IMG/VR virus record: IMGVR_UViG_3300020205_000565
Span: 18,030 to 82,029 of that record
Strand: one strand, 5' to 3'
Length of the DNA stretch: 64,000 nt
From: a virus
Below the pieces are notes generated by a model that saw only the letters and a program-made list of their open reading frames with translations, was not told the DNA's origin and made no database searches. The position numbers and the translations under genes were made by a program. Below, one piece after another: positions 9,543-19,697 of this stretch (its first letter is position 1; each line of letters starts with the position of its first letter).

Positions 9543-12500
9543 TATTGTTGCGGTTGCGGTTGGAAAGCGTTAACATCTTTTATTTTATTTGTGCTTGCAT
9601 TAGAAAGGTCTCCCTTCATTTGCATATTTGCCTGGCCTACATTAGATATTGTTCCTTTCCATGTGTTATAAACTGAATTAATATTTTCATTATATACTGT
9701 ACCGAAAACAGGAGTATTTACAGTTTCACCATTTGCGTTTATAGACGGGATAGATCCATTAAGACTAATTCCCCCTAGAGCATCTCTAGAGAATTTAATG
9801 CTACCTCCATTAGGATCACTAACTTCTAGTTTACCGCGCTCGTATAGAAATTCTTCCATTGTGCTTTGCATACTTCTAAATGGAGCAGACTCTGCTTTAT
9901 CAGAATCAATAAAGAATGTTACTTCAGGTAATTCACCTTTTGACATTCTTGTTGCTAATTCACTAGTAATGCCGGGACTATCACCGCTCCCTTTATGAGC
10001 TTCAACAAATGCAGGATTAAACGTAAAAGTTGCTGCTACTTTGTTACCATCATTAGCTGCTACATTGTAATAAGTCCATTTACCTGACGGACGTTTTGCG
10101 GCAGCTTCTGTATCATTCTTACCGCCATAATTTAAAGAGGCGGCTTGCATAGCAAAGTATACTGATGCGGCTGCTGTTTTACTATTTTCGGTATCCTCGT
10201 AAACGTCTCTAGTAATATTAAAACCATTACCAAACATAAACTTGGCACCCTTTTGATTTCTAAATTGATCAGATGTAGCAGCAGGACCTAGATCTTTTGC
10301 AAATAAAGACATTGCATCTTTAAATGGTAATTCGTTATAGAAGACAGGATCAAACTTAGCGCTAAGAGCTTCACCAACTAAAGCGCTAACTCCTTCAGCA
10401 CTAGACATTAGGTTAGGGTTAAATGTTGTAATACCTACGTATGCATCTGGATTTTTAGAAAGAGTTTCATATGCTTCTTGTAAATCTTCATAGTGATCAA
10501 TTGCATCTTCTCGCATATCAGCAAGACGTTCTTCTTCTGGTATAGCATAAGTATCAGCTCTCTGATAACCGCCTGCTTTACTTTTAGGATAATATTGTTC
10601 GTTGTCTTTATATGTTGCAAGGAAGTCGCTTACATATTCTTCTTGCGTTTTTATTCTTGATTTATCAGCAGTAAAAAATTGACCAGCGTTGTATGGATCA
10701 ACTCCTGATTCGTTTGACAAAACTGGAATTAATTTATTATGATTTTCTACAGTTACCGCCTGCATTTCAGAAAGAACTTTATTTACAGTTCCTATTCTAC
10801 TATTATTATCATTAATAACTTTAAGGGCATATTGTGCAGCAGGATTAGATTTATCAGTAATACCTATTGTTCCTGTTCTTGATGCAATACGATCATTTAC
10901 TTTCTGCCAGTAGTCTCCGCTATTTGGATCAGTTATACCTATAGATTGGTCAAATGAAATTAATTCATATTTACCATCTGCTGTTTGTTTAACAAGTCCC
11001 GATTGAGATTTAACTTTATCAGGTACTGTTATCGTTTGGTCTCCTGCTAATCCATAATACAAGTCTGAACCTCCCTTAGCTCCTATTGTCACACCTGCTG
11101 CAATACCTGCTGCTGCTACTGGAGTAGCTGCGCCAAAACTAAAAACTTCTCCTGCACCAGATAAAGCTGTTAAACCAATTCCTCCTATAGTTTCTAGTAA
11201 GCCCATTCCGGCTTGTCCCCAATCTGTGGGAGCATCTTGACTATAAGTATATCCTTTTTCTACAACCTCGTTATATAAACCTAAGTCTTCGTTGACTTGC
11301 TGACGGATCATATTTTTTTCCTCTTCCGTCTTAGCCTGGTCTATTCTATTATTTTGTAAATCAAGATAGGCTTTAGCATTTGTCTGTGTACCTATTCTAC
11401 CAGCTTGTGATACAGAAGATTGTGCGGATGCATTCTGGTCCATTACTGCAATATCTCCGGCAACATTTCCTCCACCGGTACCAGATTCTTTAGTATATCC
11501 AGAATATTCTCCGCCGGTAGTAAAGGGAGCTTGTCCTGGTAAGCCTCCGCCATTTTCTTTTATCATGGCCAGCATGACATCAAGTTCTGCTAACTTCAGG
11601 TCGTATCCAAACTTCTGAGCATTTTCTGCTACGCGGAAAGCATGCTCTTGGGCGTTAACGGCAAATGGATCTGCTTCAAACTTTAAGATTTTCATCTTAG
11701 CGTTAGCATAAGATCTAGCTGTTTCATTAACTAGATTATCCATTAGGAAGTAGCTCATGGCATTGTCTACTCTGTAGCGTAATCCTTCTATATCTTGTTC
11801 GTCAAAGTTTATAGCATCTGTTTGAGATAGTACTTCTTTGTTTACTTGATCTACAGTAGCCATTACCTGTTCATCCTTAATACTATTTTGATATAAGGCA
11901 ATAAGGTCTTTATCAAGATCTGGGTCAACCCCTTCAGTTCTAATTTTATTCTCTAATACCTTCTTAGTACTTTTGGCATTATCATTACTTTTGGTAGTAA
12001 CTGTATTTCTCTCTCTGTAGTAAGCGTTAATCTCGTCTACTCTAGTTTTTAAGTATTCTTTTTCTGCAGCTAATTCATCTCCGCCGTACTTTTCAGCTCC
12101 TGCCTTCATAGCATTTTTACGGTCTACGTAAGCTTGCGTTGCAAACATGTCTTTAATACGAGGGTCTCCTGCTACAACGGATCCAAATATATCTTGTAGT
12201 TTAGGAATAGCTGCCTCTCCATTGGCATATACAATATTGTACATTCCAGTTTGGGTAAGAGTCTCTGGGTTAATGTCGTTATCTTTACCAAACTTATAAA
12301 GCTTTTCTGCTGCATTTACAAATGGTACATATCTAGGAGCTGAGAATCTAAGTGACTGCTCATCAGTAGACTTAGCAAAGTCTTCTCTCTGAAACTCTAA
12401 TCCTCTATCTCCTTCTGCCCACCATTTAACTTCTGTTTCTTTTGGATCCGGGTTATCTCTAAGGGCCTGGCTTTTCTTTCTAGCGTTACCATACTGCTTA

Positions 12501-12835
12501 GTATAAGATAAGTCAGCTCTAAAATAATCGTTATCGATAAGAGGTTGAAATAACTTATTAGCTTTCTGGACGTTCTCAGGTAGAGATAAGTCTACTCCTG
12601 ATAAACGTTTAATTTCATTGTCTATCCCTGTAAAGAATTCGTTTCTTCTTTGTACGTTAGGTTCTCTAGTTAGCTCAGAATTAAGTAGTTGACCATAAGC
12701 CGCGCTAATTTTAGCGTAGCCGGCATCGTACTGTCCTTGCTTGGTCTCTAGGGCCTTTTGAAAGAAGTTAAAGTCCGGCTGAAAAGGCTGGAGCTTAGGG
12801 ATGTAATCTGTTATTCCTTGTATGTAGGTTGCCAT
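9542..12835 (-). CDS. Large virion (ejection-type) protein, 1097 aa, with glycine-rich hydrophobic segment
   Basis: This family recurs in large Bacteroidota phages; the N-terminus MATYIQGITDYIPKLQPFQP and the following QYDAGY...LLNSELTRE...R..EF pattern are what I recognise. The N-terminal 450 residues are predicted mostly helical. Around residues 540-600 there is a long Gly/Ala-rich hydrophobic stretch with glycine-zipper spacing (GGIGLTALSGAGEVFSFGAA, then AAAGIAAGVTIGAKGG), suited to forming a membrane channel during DNA entry. The C-terminal third is more polar, rich in Asn and Thr, and ends Gln-Pro-rich. It sits between the 959-aa and 1877-aa giant genes, with a 64-base gap upstream and a 1-base overlap downstream. 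No enzymatic motif was found. Function as an internal or ejection protein is inferred. Confidence 0.85.
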   Translation of the reverse strand: MATYIQGITDYIPKLQPFQPDFNFFQKALETKQGQYDAGYAKISAAYGQLLNSELTREPNVQRRNEFFTGIDNEIKRLSGVDLSLPENVQKANKLFQPLIDNDYFRADLSYTKQYGNARKKSQALRDNPDPKETEVKWWAEGDRGLEFQREDFAKSTDEQSLRFSAPRYVPFVNAAEKLYKFGKDNDINPETLTQTGMYNIVYANGEAAIPKLQDIFGSVVAGDPRIKDMFATQAYVDRKNAMKAGAEKYGGDELAAEKEYLKTRVDEINAYYRERNTVTTKSNDNAKSTKKVLENKIRTEGVDPDLDKDLIALYQNSIKDEQVMATVDQVNKEVLSQTDAINFDEQDIEGLRYRVDNAMSYFLMDNLVNETARSYANAKMKILKFEADPFAVNAQEHAFRVAENAQKFGYDLKLAELDVMLAMIKENGGGLPGQAPFTTGGEYSGYTKESGTGGGNVAGDIAVMDQNASAQSSVSQAGRIGTQTNAKAYLDLQNNRIDQAKTEEEKNMIRQQVNEDLGLYNEVVEKGYTYSQDAPTDWGQAGMGLLETIGGIGLTALSGAGEVFSFGAATPVAAAGIAAGVTIGAKGGSDLYYGLAGDQTITVPDKVKSQSGLVKQTADGKYELISFDQSIGITDPNSGDYWQKVNDRIASRTGTIGITDKSNPAAQYALKVINDNNSRIGTVNKVLSEMQAVTVENHNKLIPVLSNESGVDPYNAGQFFTADKSRIKTQEEYVSDFLATYKDNEQYYPKSKAGGYQRADTYAIPEEERLADMREDAIDHYEDLQEAYETLSKNPDAYVGITTFNPNLMSSAEGVSALVGEALSAKFDPVFYNELPFKDAMSLFAKDLGPAATSDQFRNQKGAKFMFGNGFNITRDVYEDTENSKTAAASVYFAMQAASLNYGGKNDTEAAAKRPSGKWTYYNVAANDGNKVAATFTFNPAFVEAHKGSGDSPGITSELATRMSKGELPEVTFFIDSDKAESAPFRSMQSTMEEFLYERGKLEVSDPNGGSIKFSRDALGGISLNGSIPSINANGETVNTPVFGTVYNENINSVYNTWKGTISNVGQANMQMKGDLSNASTNKIKDVNAFQPQPQQ

Positions 12836-12854
12836 ATCTTATTGTAAAAATACG

Positions 12855-12884
12855 AAAAAAAATCTTTAAAGTTTAATAAACTTT
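12855..12884 (-). terminator. Possible weak AT-rich terminator
   Basis: In the 64-base gap between two giant genes, the minus strand has a 7-bp AT-only inverted repeat (AAAGTTT, loop ATT, AAACTTT) followed five bases later by eight T residues. With no GC pairs, termination would be weak at best; the gap may instead be an A/T-rich translation leader. Confidence 0.3.
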
Positions 12885-12899
12885 TTAAGTTTAAATTTA

Positions 12900-15779
12900 T
12901 TATAGTAAACCAACTATATAACTATAAGGAACACTTCCTCCCTCTTCGAAATAGTAATTAGGATTATTTCCTACCCCTGGATCTACTGAAGCGGGCATCA
13001 TACCGTTGTAAGCATTATAGAAGTTAGCATCCATAGGATTTCCCATACCTACATTACCTTTACCTTTTGTCCAAACGTTTGATAAAGGTCCGGCGTATTC
13101 TCTAGCTAAGTCTGGGTTATCTCTTAAGAACTCTGCAAACTGTTGAGCATCATTATGACTAAGCATTGCATTTTGGTTAGCTACCATTTCTCTATTTGGA
13201 GCAAAGAATAGTTCACCGCCAGCCGCAGGATTAATTCCATATTCTGGATACATCGTATTCAGGGTTTGTGCTTTAGCTCTATTAGTAATTCTATTAGCTT
13301 CAGCTTGAGCATATGCATCACGAGCCTCACGTTTAGCGTTATCGTAGTTCTGGTTGGTTGTATTAACTTTATCTACGTAAGCCATCATCTGGCCGGCATT
13401 AAACTTCTGAGCGTCGTTCATTATATCAGCTTGCTTGTAAGCAAATTCGTTAGCTGTTCCAACGTTAAGATTATTATACTTACCCATTATCTTAGCAACG
13501 TTATCTGCCAAACTTCCAGATGCTCCTGCTATTCTAGCGCCTAATGATTGTGAAGATCCCGATGTACCTCTAAATGCATCGGACGTTTCTGTAAGCAAAG
13601 CATTGTTAGCTTGAATTTCTTGCTCTGGATTATAAGGAGTTGGCTCAGGTAACATAGGTTCGTATGATGAAAGAGACGGATAATATCTGTTGATATTAAA
13701 CATGTTTCTTCTAGCATTACCTTCTAGTATGCGGTCCTGTATAAAGTCTGGCGTAGGTTTTCCTGTTTGATACCTTGGAGATTCTCCAGCAGTAGGGTCT
13801 AATAATCTTTCGGTCTCTTCTACTGTATCTTCAAGAGGATTTACTTTTCTATCGTATGTAAATGCATCAGCATGCTCTAATCCTAATTTCTTATCATCGC
13901 TTAATCCTGGACGGAATTGATCTGGTTTAAAGAAATGTTCTACAGCATCTACATAGTTAAGATTAGGTATAACGTTACCGTCTTTATCTTTAATCTCCCT
14001 AGCCGTTCTAACTCTCTTATTACCTTTAACAAATGCAGGTGTGTACAAGAGATCAGGATTATTAATATTAGCAGAAATATGTGGATCATTTATATCCATA
14101 CCTAAAGAGTAGAACATATTTTTTCTGTTCTTTAACTTATCTTCTGCTGATGCCGCATCCCAATCATCTGCCGTCTTACCAGGATTTCTAGCTTGCCAGA
14201 AACGGTACTCATAAAACTTAGGGTCTGTATAACCAAAGAAACCTGTATTCTCAGAAGACTGTAAAGCAATCTGGTATTCTTTTTCACCAGGTACGCCTAG
14301 TACATTATCCTCAGCGCCGTAAGATAAAAACTTAGTTAGGAAATCTTTTTCTGCAGTAGTCATCTTATCACGTGCAGCTTTAAAAATATGCCATCCTGGA
14401 TCTTTATCTGCTTTGCCATCGTTGTCTGAATCCCATCTAGTAGCATGGTATTCTGCTCCTCCGGCCGCTGCTAATTTATCAAGAATTACTTTGGCTTTTT
14501 TCTTATCTTCTTCAAGATTTCCAGTATAGTTTGTTTTACCAGACTTAGTTGAAGCAATAGGTTTAGTCACATCATACTCTTGAACTTGGTAGTACTTACC
14601 ATCCTCTTCGTAAATATCTCCTTTGGTTACAGCTTCAATTTTAGGCTTAAGCTTAGTCTTATCAGCTACAGCAGGTTTAGTAACTTTCTTTACTATATAC
14701 TGTTTACCGTTCTTTGTTATAAGCTTTTCTCCTTCTTGTAATGTATAGTCCTGACTAGTATTACTAGTTGATATATTATTAATATCATTTATACGAACAC
14801 CTCGGCCGTCCTCATAGTAAGTATTGCCATTAGCATCTTTACGAAGATAGATACCAGTACTTGCATCTGGTCTAGGTCCTCTGTTATTATTTGCAGCATA
14901 GGTAGGTTGATTTCGAATCTGCTCTAACAACTGAGTATAATAGTTATTATAATACTCTCGTTCAGCAGTTCTTTGTGCTCTACGCTGCATCCGTCTTTCC
15001 ATTCTAGGATTATATACATCCTGTTCAGGATCAGTTTGACCTCCAGGTGCATACTGTCTTAAATGATTCATCTGTCCCCCGTGTCTAGCCATAGGCATTT
15101 GCTGAGGCATCATTTCAGATTGTTGACCTTCCATAGCGCCTTGTTGCATAGCCATCATTTCTTCTTGCCCAGGTTGAGGTGCTCCCTCAGGCTGTGGATT
15201 CATATCTCTTGGTAAAAACATTGCGGGATCTAAGTTATACTTAGCCATGTATGGCATAGATGCTGTAGCTATTCCTCCCGGAAATCCTTTCATTGATTCT
15301 TGGATCATAGCTAGCTTACCTAACTTAACGTTATAGTTAGCAATAACCATCTCCGCTGTATTAACTTGTAATGCATCAGAATTAGGATCTTGTAATATCT
15401 TACGGTAAGTATTCATGTCGTACTTCTTTGCAATCTCTGCTGGAGTATAACCTCCTTTTTTTGCCGGTAACCCAAATTCTGCAAGTAATACGTCATCCTT
15501 AATTCTCATAGATCGTGTATCACTAAAGATAAATGATTCAGGCGGGACAGCTAAAGCAACTCCCCCTTCAAAGTGACGCTTACCTCTAATGTTATAGTGT
15601 GCAGGTCCTCCTTGTTTATTAGGAATGTAAACTGTTTCGCCTCCTTCGGCTTCTAGATTAGCAGCATCCCTAGGTACTGCACTTAACGTATTACGAACTT
15701 CTACTTGTTTTTTACCAAGCTTATTCGGAATATACTGTGGGGCCATTTGGTTCCCCGTCTTTATGTTGTTACCGTACAT
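12900..15779 (-). CDS. Conserved virion protein of Bacteroidota phages, 959 aa
   Basis: The first 200 residues form the recognisable part: VRNTLSAVPRDAANLEAEGG, then a His-Tyr-containing beta segment (PAHYNIRGKRHFEGG), SFIFSDT, and a helical region with TPAEIAKKYDMNTYRKIL and LAMIQESMKGFPGGI. I remember this arrangement from many large Bacteroidota phage genomes, where it has no assigned function. A Met/Gln-rich linker (about 200-235) contains GGQMNHLRQYAPGG, a loose version of the GG-type motif of the neighbouring giants. The C-terminal half is helical and Asn-rich and ends in an EEGGSVPYSY tail. It follows the 1291-aa gene by two bases. A cargo or tail-associated role is inferred from the cluster. 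No catalytic motif was seen. Confidence 0.85.
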   Translation of the reverse strand: MYGNNIKTGNQMAPQYIPNKLGKKQVEVRNTLSAVPRDAANLEAEGGETVYIPNKQGGPAHYNIRGKRHFEGGVALAVPPESFIFSDTRSMRIKDDVLLAEFGLPAKKGGYTPAEIAKKYDMNTYRKILQDPNSDALQVNTAEMVIANYNVKLGKLAMIQESMKGFPGGIATASMPYMAKYNLDPAMFLPRDMNPQPEGAPQPGQEEMMAMQQGAMEGQQSEMMPQQMPMARHGGQMNHLRQYAPGGQTDPEQDVYNPRMERRMQRRAQRTAEREYYNNYYTQLLEQIRNQPTYAANNNRGPRPDASTGIYLRKDANGNTYYEDGRGVRINDINNISTSNTSQDYTLQEGEKLITKNGKQYIVKKVTKPAVADKTKLKPKIEAVTKGDIYEEDGKYYQVQEYDVTKPIASTKSGKTNYTGNLEEDKKKAKVILDKLAAAGGAEYHATRWDSDNDGKADKDPGWHIFKAARDKMTTAEKDFLTKFLSYGAEDNVLGVPGEKEYQIALQSSENTGFFGYTDPKFYEYRFWQARNPGKTADDWDAASAEDKLKNRKNMFYSLGMDINDPHISANINNPDLLYTPAFVKGNKRVRTAREIKDKDGNVIPNLNYVDAVEHFFKPDQFRPGLSDDKKLGLEHADAFTYDRKVNPLEDTVEETERLLDPTAGESPRYQTGKPTPDFIQDRILEGNARRNMFNINRYYPSLSSYEPMLPEPTPYNPEQEIQANNALLTETSDAFRGTSGSSQSLGARIAGASGSLADNVAKIMGKYNNLNVGTANEFAYKQADIMNDAQKFNAGQMMAYVDKVNTTNQNYDNAKREARDAYAQAEANRITNRAKAQTLNTMYPEYGINPAAGGELFFAPNREMVANQNAMLSHNDAQQFAEFLRDNPDLAREYAGPLSNVWTKGKGNVGMGNPMDANFYNAYNGMMPASVDPGVGNNPNYYFEEGGSVPYSYIVGLL

Positions 15780-15781
15780 AT

Positions 15782-18700
15782 TTATAGATATGAAAGTTTA
15801 CCACCTCTTTTTATAATCTGGTTTATTTGATCTTCTGTCAAATATACCTCGTCTCCTTCTTTTAAGTTCTCCATCATGCTGCCGCCCATCTGAGCATAAG
15901 TATTAAATCCAGAATGGAAAGCGTCATTACCATCAGGGTTTCTCTTACCTCTACGGAAGTCACCAGATAAAATATCATAGTTTCCTTCTGTGCTTCTCAT
16001 AGGATTAAAGTTATTAGACGCTTGACTCCTTGTTTTGTACTCAGTTTCGGCATATGCTGCATCTCTTCTTTTAAGCAAGTTAGTTGCAAAGTTAATAGCT
16101 GCAAGATCTTTCTCAGGATTACGAACTTTTTTCTTTTTAAACTTTGATTCTACATCAAAGCCATCGCCCATAGCTGTATCCTTATCTTCACTTTTCATTT
16201 TTCTTGAAAGATCACTTAAATCAGTAACTATAGGCTTTCCATTAAGGTCTTTAACGCCTAGATCTATTTTATCTGTCGAAAAATCATGCGACATAGGTTT
16301 ACCAAACATATCTGTAACACCTAGGTCAAGTTTGTTATCATATAAGCTATTCATATGATTCTGTATCATTTCTTGTGAACTAGGTAATGACCAATCCATA
16401 ATAGGAGTTGTACCAGGTTGTGCAGAACCAAATGGTCCACCATCATCGTATCTTCTCATAAATCTATGTAAGGATCCGCCTTCTTTTTTAAAGTATTGAG
16501 GTGCAGTATAACCAGTAGCTGGGCTAAAGTAAGTCTGATCTATGTAGTCTTGTACAGCACCAGATCTTCCTGACCAAGCGTTATACTGAGTACCCGGTCC
16601 ACCACTATTACTAGGAAAATCTGTTAGTACCCCACCCGCTAAATCATCAGTCCTAAGATTAGCATAAATAACTTTTCTATGATCTGTTATAGAAGATGTA
16701 AATGCTTGAGGATCATCCGCATACTGTTGATTAATAAGATCTTTGTTATCCTTCCATAACTGATCAGCATTTGTTTTTAACCAACTTCTATATTCAGGAT
16801 TACTAATTACTGGACTACCTTTTCCTGTATAACCTTTATCTACACCAGCAGCTCCTAACACCATTACTCTAGGATCATAACCCGCATTAAATACCTGATC
16901 CGCAGCAATCTCTCTAATTGGAGCAGGCATGTCATTAAAAGATTCCCACAGAGCTTTCTTTTTTGGATCTTTGGCCATTACCGAATCCCAATCTTGTTTT
17001 ACCTTATTAGCATCAGGGTACATGAATTGTCCAGCACTTTTATCTACGGCATAGTTTTTCCAGCTTGGATCATAGTTATCCGGAAGAGCAAGTCCCGCAG
17101 GTTTAGTGCCAAACCACTCACCTTCTGTTTTAACTATTTGATTTTGCGTTCTGTTTAAATCAAAATCAGGAGGAGTATAAGAAGGTGTTGATGGATTAGA
17201 AGGAGTTGATGGAGCCGACGGATTTTTACTAACAGTATTTCCTGGCTTTTGATTAGTACTATTAGCTGTATTAGTACTATTAGCTGTATTAGTAGTATTA
17301 GTAGTATTAGTAGTATTAGTAGTATTAGTAGTATTAGAACTGCTACTAGGATTTGCAGTGTTATCGGCATTTCCATTATAACTAAAAGTCATTGACTTAA
17401 GTCTATTACCCGGATCCCTTGCTATACGAGTTTTAATCTCAGATACACCAAGTAACTGTGGATTACCATAACTACCAGCTAACATCTTTTCTCTAAAGTC
17501 TTTTGTAAGTCTGTTCTTAGAGATAACTCCTAAGTTTCTACCTCTCATGCTTCCGTAAGCAGCATAGGGATTATATCCACCGTAAGGATTATAATTGTCA
17601 TAATCCTGAGTTCCTCTTGAAGATTGGGGATTATATCCTAGAATTTCCCTTGTGACAGGATCTACAGCATATCTTACTCCGTTAATTACTGTTGTATTCT
17701 CATTAGTCGAGTTATTATGACCATCATAAAGTATATTACGATTGTCAGTTCCAATGATCTCAGATCCGTTTGGAGCAGTTTTTTTCTCTGTTTCTTTAGG
17801 AAGGTTATTTGGTTTATACCAACCCCCATTAGGGTTTTTAACATACCCTTGATCAGTAAACATTTTATCTTCTTCTGGACTACCAGTAGTAGTTAATGTA
17901 TTATTAGCAGTAGTACTAGGCTCTTTATCTCCTTGATACTTTTTTAAAGCTCCTCCGTCTCTATAAGGGATTTGCTCATAGCCAATACCTTTATTAAATC
18001 TATCTAAAGCATTTCTTTGTCGGGTATTATCTAAATTAGGAACAGACCATCCTGGTCCTTCTTTAGGGTATATATACTCTGTGCCAGCAGAATTATCAAG
18101 AGAATCGCTATAAGCACCTTGCATCATATCTCTAAACTGAGCACCATACTGGGGACCAACTCTATTAAATATATTATACGCCCCTATTTGTTGTTCAGAC
18201 ATAGCCTCCTCATTAGCAAGATCTCTGTTGTACTTATCTAAAAACTGATTGTAGGCAGCATTTTCTGGATGCCCTAAAACATTCCTTTCGAGGTCCAAAG
18301 TACGTTTTCCATAAAGTTTATGTTTCTTCATGTCAATTCCGGAGTTATCTAAATCCACCCCATAAATGCTTTTCATAGGAAAACCATGGTAGTCTAATTC
18401 TGTCCAAGGGTAGACAGTACCATAACCATTATAAGCTTGTCTTCTAAGAAGTTCATCATTGCCATATCCTAGTCTAATAGCTTCTTTATCTTTTTCGGTT
18501 TTAGCAAAAGCCATATCATATGCCGCACCCCTATTTTGAGGATCGCGATAATCTAAAACATGACCGTAGTTAGGATCAGTTTTTCCTAGATTTGATTCTT
18601 GAAGAGCAATAGACATTAATTCTTGAGGACTCTGACCATACTCTCTAGCCGCTCTTGCAATCTCACCTATTACGCCTGTATGATAATCACCACTTTTTAG

Positions 18701-19657
18701 ATCCACATTTGGATTAATAGGTTTACCCGAAGTAGCATTAATAGTACGAGGGTCATTGATATGTACACGACTTGGATAACTTGGTGCTTTATATTGTGGA
18801 TGTTTCTTACCATAACCCCAATTAGACTTTCTATAACTATCAATATCATCGTGCCCCATTTCTAAGGCGCGTTTATATACATCTAGGTTCATTGCATTCT
18901 CAAGTACCCCACTTAAACCGTCCTGAGCTCTTGGTAAAGCTCCTCCATCTCTTTTAGTAAAGAGTAAGTCATCTCCAAAGTTGTTAGCGTAGTTAGGATC
19001 GTTTGGTCTAAAAGGTTCTTGAGGATATGTGCTTGTAGGGGGTTGTGAGGGAGGAGTAGGTTTTTTAACGCCCGGTCTATCCCTATAGATATTCTTTTCT
19101 TTATAGTAATAATCATTAGGACCTAATGCTCCCATTCTTTGCACATAACCGGATACAGCATTTTGGCTTAAACGATTAAGGTAGTTAGAATTTTTTGCGT
19201 ATGCGTTTAAGTTTCCGGGATCATATGAATTCATAGGGTCGCTGCCCATACCCATACCATACTGAGCCATAGGCTGTTCTTGGTCTTGTTCCATGACGGC
19301 TTTCTCAAGATTTTTCTCAGCAGCATCGCGAATCTTTTGAATAAAAGTATTCATTCGATCACTATAAAAGCTCGTGTCTTCGTCCTCTTCTTCTACTGCG
19401 TTTGGATCGCCTCCTTCTTGCATCATAGGAAAACCATTGCTATAGTAATGGTCAAAGTCCTGCATAGTTTTTTCGTTTACTCCTCCTAAGTTTGCACCTG
19501 TTTGGTATTCAGGTAATCCCATAGGAGAAGCTCCCATAGATCCTACCGAACCTCCGTCAGGCATCCTTAAGAATAAATTACTTCCGCCATTCTGGAATCT
19601 TAGAGGAATCATTGTTCCTCCTTCCTTAGACTTATATCGATTGATCATTTTATTCAT
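15782..19657 (-). CDS. Giant virion protein with lytic-transglycosylase-like and possible second lysozyme-like domain, 1291 aa
   Basis: The N-terminal 240 residues contain several GG motifs (FQNGGSN, MPDGGSVG, MQEGGDP), ending in RDGGALPRAQDG, the same motif that punctuates the 2926-aa protein. Residues about 325-480 look like an SLT-type peptidoglycan lyase: an ARAAREYGQSPQELMSIALQ helix followed by ESNLG, with the catalytic-type Glu near residue 353. A Thr/Asn-rich linker (about 765-800) is encoded by a 9-base tandem repeat. A second region (about 840-1040) has VKTEGEWFG and AADQVFNAGYDPRVMVLGAAG, which recalls lysozyme/GH108 folds, but only weakly. The C-terminus contains KKEGGSLHRF and ends with RGGKLSYL. 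A plausible role is local cell-wall digestion during DNA delivery; virion location is inferred. Confidence 0.85.
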   Translation of the reverse strand: MNKMINRYKSKEGGTMIPLRFQNGGSNLFLRMPDGGSVGSMGASPMGLPEYQTGANLGGVNEKTMQDFDHYYSNGFPMMQEGGDPNAVEEEDEDTSFYSDRMNTFIQKIRDAAEKNLEKAVMEQDQEQPMAQYGMGMGSDPMNSYDPGNLNAYAKNSNYLNRLSQNAVSGYVQRMGALGPNDYYYKEKNIYRDRPGVKKPTPPSQPPTSTYPQEPFRPNDPNYANNFGDDLLFTKRDGGALPRAQDGLSGVLENAMNLDVYKRALEMGHDDIDSYRKSNWGYGKKHPQYKAPSYPSRVHINDPRTINATSGKPINPNVDLKSGDYHTGVIGEIARAAREYGQSPQELMSIALQESNLGKTDPNYGHVLDYRDPQNRGAAYDMAFAKTEKDKEAIRLGYGNDELLRRQAYNGYGTVYPWTELDYHGFPMKSIYGVDLDNSGIDMKKHKLYGKRTLDLERNVLGHPENAAYNQFLDKYNRDLANEEAMSEQQIGAYNIFNRVGPQYGAQFRDMMQGAYSDSLDNSAGTEYIYPKEGPGWSVPNLDNTRQRNALDRFNKGIGYEQIPYRDGGALKKYQGDKEPSTTANNTLTTTGSPEEDKMFTDQGYVKNPNGGWYKPNNLPKETEKKTAPNGSEIIGTDNRNILYDGHNNSTNENTTVINGVRYAVDPVTREILGYNPQSSRGTQDYDNYNPYGGYNPYAAYGSMRGRNLGVISKNRLTKDFREKMLAGSYGNPQLLGVSEIKTRIARDPGNRLKSMTFSYNGNADNTANPSSSSNTTNTTNTTNTTNTTNTANSTNTANSTNQKPGNTVSKNPSAPSTPSNPSTPSYTPPDFDLNRTQNQIVKTEGEWFGTKPAGLALPDNYDPSWKNYAVDKSAGQFMYPDANKVKQDWDSVMAKDPKKKALWESFNDMPAPIREIAADQVFNAGYDPRVMVLGAAGVDKGYTGKGSPVISNPEYRSWLKTNADQLWKDNKDLINQQYADDPQAFTSSITDHRKVIYANLRTDDLAGGVLTDFPSNSGGPGTQYNAWSGRSGAVQDYIDQTYFSPATGYTAPQYFKKEGGSLHRFMRRYDDGGPFGSAQPGTTPIMDWSLPSSQEMIQNHMNSLYDNKLDLGVTDMFGKPMSHDFSTDKIDLGVKDLNGKPIVTDLSDLSRKMKSEDKDTAMGDGFDVESKFKKKKVRNPEKDLAAINFATNLLKRRDAAYAETEYKTRSQASNNFNPMRSTEGNYDILSGDFRRGKRNPDGNDAFHSGFNTYAQMGGSMMENLKEGDEVYLTEDQINQIIKRGGKLSYL
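17254..17336 (-). repeat. 9-base tandem repeat encoding a Thr-Asn linker
   Basis: Five near-perfect copies of a 9-base unit (plus-strand TATTAGTAG) at about 17287-17336 continue into degenerate copies back to 17254. On the minus strand they encode repeated Asn-Thr-Thr, then Asn-Thr-Ala/Asn-Ser-Thr, separating the two lysozyme-like regions. Because the unit is a multiple of three, slippage would change linker length without breaking the frame. Confidence 0.9.
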
Positions 19658-19697
19658 AATGTGCTAAGATAAGCATTATACTATAAGATACTGATTT

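Noticed and set aside
17254-17336. Possible CRISPR-like repeat
   Set aside because: The units are 9 bases, contiguous, in frame and without spacers; it is a coding tandem repeat.
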